This document shows, one piece after another, positions 54,540 to 61,013 of a stretch of 64,000 nucleotides of DNA. The stretch is from Anisodus tanguticus. Its lineage: Eukaryota > Streptophyta > Magnoliopsida > Solanales > Solanaceae. The DNA is taken from positions 35,279,501-35,343,500 of the forward strand of contig CM067562.1 of NCBI GenBank assembly GCA_034509755.1, written 5' to 3'. Below the pieces are notes generated by a model. The model was not told the DNA's origin, ran no database searches, and saw only the letters and a program-made list of their open reading frames with translations. Numbering within the stretch: position 1 is the stretch's first letter; the number at the start of each line of letters is the position of its first letter. Both the position numbers and the translations under genes were made by a program.

Positions 54540-57242
54540 TTTTTTTTTTTTTTTTGAAGCCACAGCCTCTCGGCTTGTGGAGTTTTATTAATAACATAAA
54601 AGGAGACATGGGGCCCCATAGGGGAAGTACAAGCAGGGGGGAGACTTCCTATACCCCCACTTGGCTACTCCTATTGAGGCAAGCCTCCTAGCCAGAATGT
54701 AAAAAGAAAGAACTAGCTAAAACTAGATATTCTATGATCATCATAGAGTTTATAATACACTCTATGATGATATTACAAATGATGATACTACCATAAAGAA
54801 AAACTAATATAAGAACAAAGCTATAATCTACCTCTGGCCTTATAAAGTCTTCAATACAGTGTACCTTTTCTTGTGCATCTTCCAAATATGTATGAAATTG
54901 AATCATCCTTTACGTGCATATGTCATTCTGGCTGCTTGCCTGTTCCTTGCTCTTCTGCTTCTTCTTGGACCGGGCGTGAATGCCGTGCTATCTTCTGTTG
55001 ATTCATTCATGTCATCAGTATTCTGACTTTCCATAGGTGCCTTTCCTTTTTCAAGCCCTCTAGAGCTTTCTTCATTGTCTGCAACTTCCTCCTCTTCATC
55101 ATCACCCCATTTTCTCCCTTCACTACTAGTATTGGGCAAATCCAAGCATGCTTGATTTAGCAATACTAATTTGTTAGGAGGTGAAATTCGATGTGGTAGG
55201 AAAGATGGCATATTTGGTATTGGATTAGACTTTGGATTATTAATTGGACTTGGGCTTGAAATTGGGTTTGTGTATTTTGGTGTTGTGGGCCCCGCGGGTG
55301 TGTGTGGGCTTGGGCTCGGGTGGGGGGAGCATGTGGGTGTGGGGTTGGGTTGCGGGTTGGGTGGGGCCGAGAGGGCTGTTGGGTTGGGTTCCGGGTCAGA
55401 ACTGTATCGGGTGGGGTGCCGGGTAGGGTTTTCTCGGGTAGGGTTTTCAAGGGTTAGCGGATTAGGGTTTGGCGGCGGTAAAGGGTTGTTGGCTGGTTTT
55501 GCGCCGGATCCCGGGGGGGTTTCTGGTGGCGGGGTGATTCCGGGTACCGAGATTTCCGGGATAAGATTTTGTGGAGTCGGGTTCAGGGTCGGGTTTGACC
55601 CGAAACTGGGTAGAATTGGGCCGTTGTGCCCTAACCCCGGTTTAGGGCTAGGGTTAGGGGCGGCGGTATTAGGGTTCTTTGGTGGTTCCGGTAGACTAGG
55701 TGGGTTTCCGGGGTGGTTTCCGATAGGGTTTCCGGTGGTTTGGGTCGCCGGAGTTGCGGTTTTGAGATTTGGTTCCGGGTTGGGTGGGTTAGGGTTAGGA
55801 TTTCCCATATCCGGTATTGGGTTAGGGTTTTGGTGGGCGGTATTAGGGTTTGGGCCTGCTTCCGGGAGAGTGGGGTGGTTTCCGGTAGGGTTTCCGGTGG
55901 GTATTTCAACGGATATTGACTGAGTTGACGGGGAGTGTGTGTTTCCGACGGCTAATGACGCCGGAATCACTGTTTCCGTCGGTCAGGAAGCCAATTTCAG
56001 TGAGGATTTGGGTGAGAATAGGCTGTTTTGAGGAGGAGGCTATATTTCCGACATCCAAAACCACCTGAGGGGTTGTTTCAGTCGCCGGAATAGTAGTTTC
56101 CATCAAATCCAAAGGCTGTTTTTGGGTGTTTTGTTTTTTTCTTTTGTGAGTTACGGTGGTCCATTCCTTGGGGGGGTTTGGGGCCGTAGGTAGAGGTTTT
56201 GGGTTAGGGTTTTGACGGCTAGGGTTTGTAAGGGGTGGAGTAGGGTTAGTAGCCTTACCTTTTGCCGCCGCCGCCACAGTGCCATCACCGTCGAGCCTCC
56301 TTTCCGACTGTAATTCCGGGTGCTCCTTCCAACATCCTTGAAGATCATGTCCTTGCAACATACAAGTAGTACAATATTTGGGTAGGAAATCATAACGAAT
56401 CTTATATGAAATTGTTTCCATCTCCTCCCCCTTCATGATTTGGATGTTATACTTTTGTGGGTGCTCTTGTAGCAAATCAGCCTCCACTTTAACCCTAGCA
56501 CAACTAGGTCTTGTTTTGTTTAAAGTAGCCGCATCAATTGCAATTGGTTTCCCCACCGCCGAAGCTATAGAGAATAATATCGATGGAACATAGAAATTGG
56601 GAGGCAAATTGGGGAATGAAATCCAAATTACCGCCATACTTGTTTCTTCTTCCGGAGTAAACCATATGTCCCATTTGAAAGTTCTCATCAAAAAGGATTT
56701 GAAATTCTCCTTTATCCAAAAATTAGGCCTTGACATCAAAGTGACATAGTCTTCTTCGATTGAACATCGAATCAACACATGCCTATTGTGCAAAAGCCCA
56801 ATATTCACTTCCGCCTTCAATGAACATTGCTTTGGAATAGCCGTCCTCAAGAAAGCAATGGAGGGCATTCCATGACTAAACTTACCAACTACGGCATACT
56901 TCAAATCTTGTTGTTCCACCATAGATGCAACTTCTTGATTAGAAAACCGAATTGTTGGCTCGCCATGTAGGTAGGTGATTGGTTTTTGTGGAATTGAAGG
57001 AGTAGGGTTTCGGCCAAGAGAAGTCTCGGCCACACCATTACCGCCGCAAGCATTGTGAGTGTTGGTGACGATCTGGGAGTATGTTACGGGTTGGGGAATG
57101 GTCGCCGGGGGTTGGGTGACCTCGGGAGGAGGCCACCCTGTATCAATCACGGCCGATTGGCGGAATTTGGACCGAAAGTGTGGGTAGATGACACGCCGAA
57201 AATCGCCTCTCTTAGAGAGCGTTTTTTCGGACCGTGTTTCGG
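54540..57242 (-). mobile_element. LINE unit D (ORF1-only, best preserved)
   Basis: About 2.7 kb with a 16-base tail, terminal hairpin at 54560-54580 carrying a GAGA loop, and the internal stem-loop at about 54737-54771. The 5' end is GAAACACGGTCCGAAAAAAC at 57241. It is the shortest unit and has only one obvious frame break. Confidence 0.88.
54903..57150 (-). pseudogene. ORF1/Gag-like protein of LINE unit D
   Basis: Two long frames overlap: 57150-55906 (414 codons) and 55970-54903 (355 codons), so a single frameshift near 55970 separates a protein of about 745 residues. Part one has MIDTGWPPPEVTQPP, YLHGEPTIRFSNQEVASMVE, the DUF4283-like domain and the knuckle CTTCMLQGHDLQGC. Part two is a Pro/Asn-rich linker with NPNP and NPTGNP words, then TSSEGRKWGDDEEEEVADNE and a basic end GPRRSRRARNRQAARM. 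The C terminus is type II, as in unit B. A correction of one base, real or sequencing, would open it fully. Confidence 0.85.
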
Positions 57243-57463
57243 GGTTTAGGGTTTGGGGTTTGGTTCGTGGTTCGTGGGTTCGGGGGTTCGGGGTTCGGGG
57301 TTCGTGGGTTCGTGGTTCGGGGTTGTGGTGGGTTAGGTTCGTGGTTGGGTTCGTGGTTCGGGTTAGGGTTCGTGGTTCGGGGTTTAGTGGTTTAGGTTCG
57401 GGTTGTGGTTCGGGTTTGGGGTTCGGGGTTCTGTGGTTCGTGGTTCGGGGTTAGGGTTTAGGG
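57243..57463 (+). repeat. Telomere-like array 5, degenerate
   Basis: TTTAGGG and TTTGGGG adjoin the unit D 5' end. Most of the array is degenerate GGTTCGTG, GGTTCGGG and GTTGTGG words. The last two units are TTAGGG and TTTAGGG before the 22-base T-tract of unit E. Confidence 0.85.
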
Positions 57464-60390
57464 TTTTTTTTTTTTTTTTTTTTTTGAAGCCACACCTCGC
57501 GGCTTGTGGAATTTTATTAATAATAAAATAAAAGACAAGGGGCCCCAAAGGGGAAGTACAAGCAGGGGGGAGATTTCCTATTACCCCACGAGACTATCCT
57601 AAAAGGCCTAAAAGAAATCTAACCTGAATGTAGAAAAAAGGAACTTGAGATAATCAAGTATTCTATGATCATCATAGAGTTTATAATACACTCTATGATG
57701 ATATTACAAATGATGATACTAACATAAAGATAGGATAATATAAGTACAAAGCTAATGTCTACCTCTGAGCTTATAAAATCCTCAATATGATGTATCTTTT
57801 CCGTTGCTCTTCCAAATATTCTTGAAATTGGATCATTTCTTTGCTTTGGAACGTGTGGTGATCGCCGTGGTAGCCGTAGCCATTGTCCTCTTCTTTGCTT
57901 GCTTTTTGTTGGACTTTGCTTCAAATCTTCTTTGTTCTTGTCCGCACCTTTCCATGTATTCCGCATGTGGCAAGTTCATGAGTGCTACAAACTCATCATC
58001 CGTCATATCCGGATGATATGCATTTTTGAAGGCATAGAATTGTTTGTAGGTCATGTTGTTTTCGTAGATGGGGGCCCCTCGTCCGATTCCGCCAAGCGCT
58101 CATACTCATCAAGCCCATCAAATCCGCCACTAGCATTTGCCTCCGCAATTTGACTAGAGATAGATTCAATTGACTCATCTTCTCCAAATCCCATTGCCGC
58201 AACCGATGCCTCAATCTCCTCATTTTCTTTCTCATTGTCACACCATCTCCTTCTCCGACTACTACTAGTCGAACTTGAGGATCCTTTCGCGGGGAATGAG
58301 AATGCTTTTTTCACCCATTCCTCGCGACAGAGCCTTAGTTTTAGGTGTGAATTCACTAGAAGAAGAGATAGGTCTTTTACCCGATTTTGTCGCAAAGGTG
58401 TACACGGTTCCATCCAAAGCAAACACAAAGTCGGGATTGGCTACGGTAATAGCCATGCAATTGGAGCCCTCGGTGGATGATTCAACAACGACTTGCCTTC
58501 TACCCGCTGTACCAGTGATTTCAAATGTCTCATACTCTTGAGTCTGCACAATAATATTCTGCCTTGGGGTGCTTATTGGGCTCGGGTTTGGGTTCGTGGG
58601 TGGGCTCGGTTTTTGGGCCGAAATTGGGCTTGGGTTATTAGGGTTTGGGTTCGGTTGGGGAGGGTTGCGGGTAGTTGCGGGTGGGGTCAGGTTAGGCGGG
58701 TCCTGGGGTAGTATATGTGGGCCTGGGTCAGAATATATTGGTAGGGTCGGGTTGGGTTGTGGGCCGGGTTGGCCGACAGTGGGCTGGGCCGAAACTGTTT
58801 GGGCTTGGGTTTGGTTTTGTGTGGGGCTGGTTGCGGGTCGGGTTGTGGGTGATGGGTCCGAATTTTGTGGATTTTTTTCTGGTGGGGTGGCGTCCGAGGA
58901 GGTTTCCGGGAAGGGGTTTCCGGTAGGTGGTTTAGGGTTTTGGGGATTGGGGGTTTCGGGTAGAGTGGTATTAGGGTTAGGGTTAGGGGTTTGGGCCATT
59001 CCGCTAGGGTTTGGCCCAGCAGCCCACCACAAGTTGCTAGGGTTTCGGGTGGGTGGGCTATCTGGACGGGGGAGGGTGCTGGTAGGGTTCCGGTGGGGTC
59101 GCCGGCGCCGCCTAGGGTTCCGGTGGGGTTTCCGGCGCCGCCAAGGATTCCGGTAGGGTTTCCGGCGTCGGAAATTTCAAAAGATGTATTTTTTTGTAGG
59201 ATTGTATTTTCCGTCGCACGGACAAGTGTTTCCGATGCACCCGGTGACGTCGTGTTTCTTCGTTCCGGTCGCCGGAATAGGGATTTCTAGCGAATTGGAT
59301 GGGTTTTTTGTGTTTTGGGGTGGGTTTGGGTTGCCTTTTCCAAAGTGGTTTTCCGTCCGTGGTTGACGGTTTGCCATTCGGAATTGGTAGGGTGAGAGGT
59401 AGAAGAGAGGGGGGATGAGTAGGGTGGTGAGACTTACTTTTTTCTCCCGCCGCCGCCGTCAAACCTCTTGCCACCGCCGGATTCTCCTTGTTTGGTCTCA
59501 ATTCCGGATTGAGTTTCCAACATCCAATTGAGTCATGTCCTTGTAGCTTGCAATTGGTACAATATTTGGGCAAGAAATCATATCTAATCCTTTGTTGTGT
59601 AGATGTAATTTCCGCCCCTTCACCCACTTGAATTAACACACTCTTGGGATGAACTTTAAGCAAATCAACTTCTACCTTAACTCTAGCACTACTAGGCCTC
59701 GTTTTATTCCTTGTAGCCGAGTCTATAGATATAGGCTTGCCCACCGAAGCCGCCATGGAGAAAAGAGAGGATTCACCATGGAAGTGTGGGGGCAATCCAG
59801 GGAAGGAAATCCATCCATAAGCAAAACGTGTCTCCTCCTCCGGATTGAAAGTAACATCCCATTTGAAAGTTCTCATCAAGTAAGGCTTGTTCTTCTCCTT
59901 TATTTCAAAGGTTTGTCTTGACATCAAAGTATCATAATCCTCCGCAATCGTGCATCGAATCAAGACATGTCTATCACAAAGCAATCCAATATTCACCTCC
60001 GCCTTCAAACCACATTGCTTTGGAATCAAGGTTCTCAATAAACCAATTTCGGGCCAACCATGGCTAAACTTGCCTATGACCGCAAGATTTAGTTCTTGTT
60101 GATGTATCATCACCTCCACTTCTTTTTTCTCAAACCTAACAGTAGGCTCACCATGTAGGCTAAACCATAGGCTTGGGGTGATGACATGGGAGAGGTAGTG
60201 CCGCAATGGCTAGAGTTTCCGCCATTGTTGGCGGTTTCGGGAGATGACAAAACCGGGGGGGGAATGGTGAGGGTTGGAATGAGAGGGGCCGGGGATTTTG
60301 GCCGACCTCGGGGGATGTGGCCGAATGGGTTTGGGAAAAAAGTCGCCGAAAATCGCCTCAAGTTGAGAGCGTTTTTTCGGACCGTGTTTT
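57464..60390 (-). mobile_element. LINE unit E (ORF1-only, type III C terminus)
   Basis: The tail is 22 A (57464-57485). The terminal hairpin at 57490-57509 has lost one base in the stem but keeps the GCGA loop. The stem-loop lies at about 57667-57702. The 5' end near 60390 includes ACACGGTCCGAAAAAACGCT. It is closely related to unit C but has many more single-base deletions. Confidence 0.87.
57833..60361 (-). pseudogene. ORF1/Gag-like protein of LINE unit E
   Basis: The start MRRFSATFFPNPF (60361) is followed by a deletion that removes part of the GRPPPEV segment. The main domain (about 60160-59112) has VIGKFSHGWPEIGLL, MRTFKWDVTFNPEEETRFAY, TRPSSARVKVEVDLL and the knuckle CTNCKLQGHDSIGC. 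The linker (59032-58265) runs through without the stop seen in unit C and enters the type III module. Frameshifts near 58320 and 58070 break it. The end MTYKQFYAFKNAYHPDM to TTRSKAKK (58054-57833) matches unit C. Confidence 0.82.
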
Positions 60391-61013
60391 TGGGGTTTTT
60401 TTGGGGTTGGGGTTTAGGGTTCGGGGTTCAGTGGTTCAGTGGTTCGTGGTTCGTGGTTCGTGGTTCGTGGGTGGTTCGTGGTTCGGGGTCGGGTTCGGTG
60501 GTTCGGTTCGGGGTTCGTGGGTTCGGGTCGGGGTTCGTGGTTCGGTTCGGGGTTCGGTGGTTCGGTTGGTTTGAGGGTTGGTTCGGGTTGAGGGTTCGAG
60601 GGTTCGAGGTGTGGTTCAGGGTTCTGTGGTTGGTGGTTCGGTGGTTCGGGGTTCGGTGGTTCGTGGTGGTTGTGGGTTCGTGGTTAGTGGTTTAGGGTTG
60701 TGGTTTGTGGTTCGTGGTCTCGGGTTCGGGGTCTAGGTTCTATTGGTTGGGTACATGGGTTCACGGTTCGGTTCATGGTTCACGGTTCTTGTGGTTCTAT
60801 GTGGTTCAAGGGTTCAGGGTTCAAGGGTTCAAGGGTTCAAGGGTTCAGGGTTCAGGGTTCAAGGGTTCAAGGGTTCAAGGGTTCAAGGGTTCAAGGGTTC
60901 AAGGGTTAAGGGTTCAAGGGTTCAAGGGTTCAAGGGTTTAGGGTTTAGGGTTCAAGGGTTAGGTTTAGGGTTTAGGGTTTAGGGTTCAAGGGTTTAGGGT
61001 TTAGGGTTTAGGG
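60391..61013 (+). repeat. Telomere-like array 6, longest
   Basis: About 620 bp. TTTAGGG and TTCGGGG next to unit E give way to degenerate GGTTCGTGG words (60440-60720), then a block of 8-bp TTCAAGGG (60810-60945). It ends in canonical TTTAGGG units that meet the 12-base T-tract of unit F. The regular 8-bp block shows local amplification of a variant. Confidence 0.87.

Noticed and set aside
54103..54691. Long Gly/Ser/Val/Arg repeat proteins over the telomere-like arrays (also 60186-60982)
   Set aside because: They are translations of TTCGGGG and TTCAAGGG heptamers or octamers, with no start context and no conservation of frame.
60391..61013. That one of the arrays is the actual chromosome terminus
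   Set aside because: Each array is short, contains many variants and is followed by further LINE sequence. The window holds only internal telomere-like tracts.
44490..61013. One LINE-plus-repeat unit amplified by unequal crossing-over
   Set aside because: Tail lengths (8 to 22), 5' ends and C-terminal types differ between neighbours, with the order I-II-III-II-III-I. It is not excluded for part of the array, but it is not the simplest reading.
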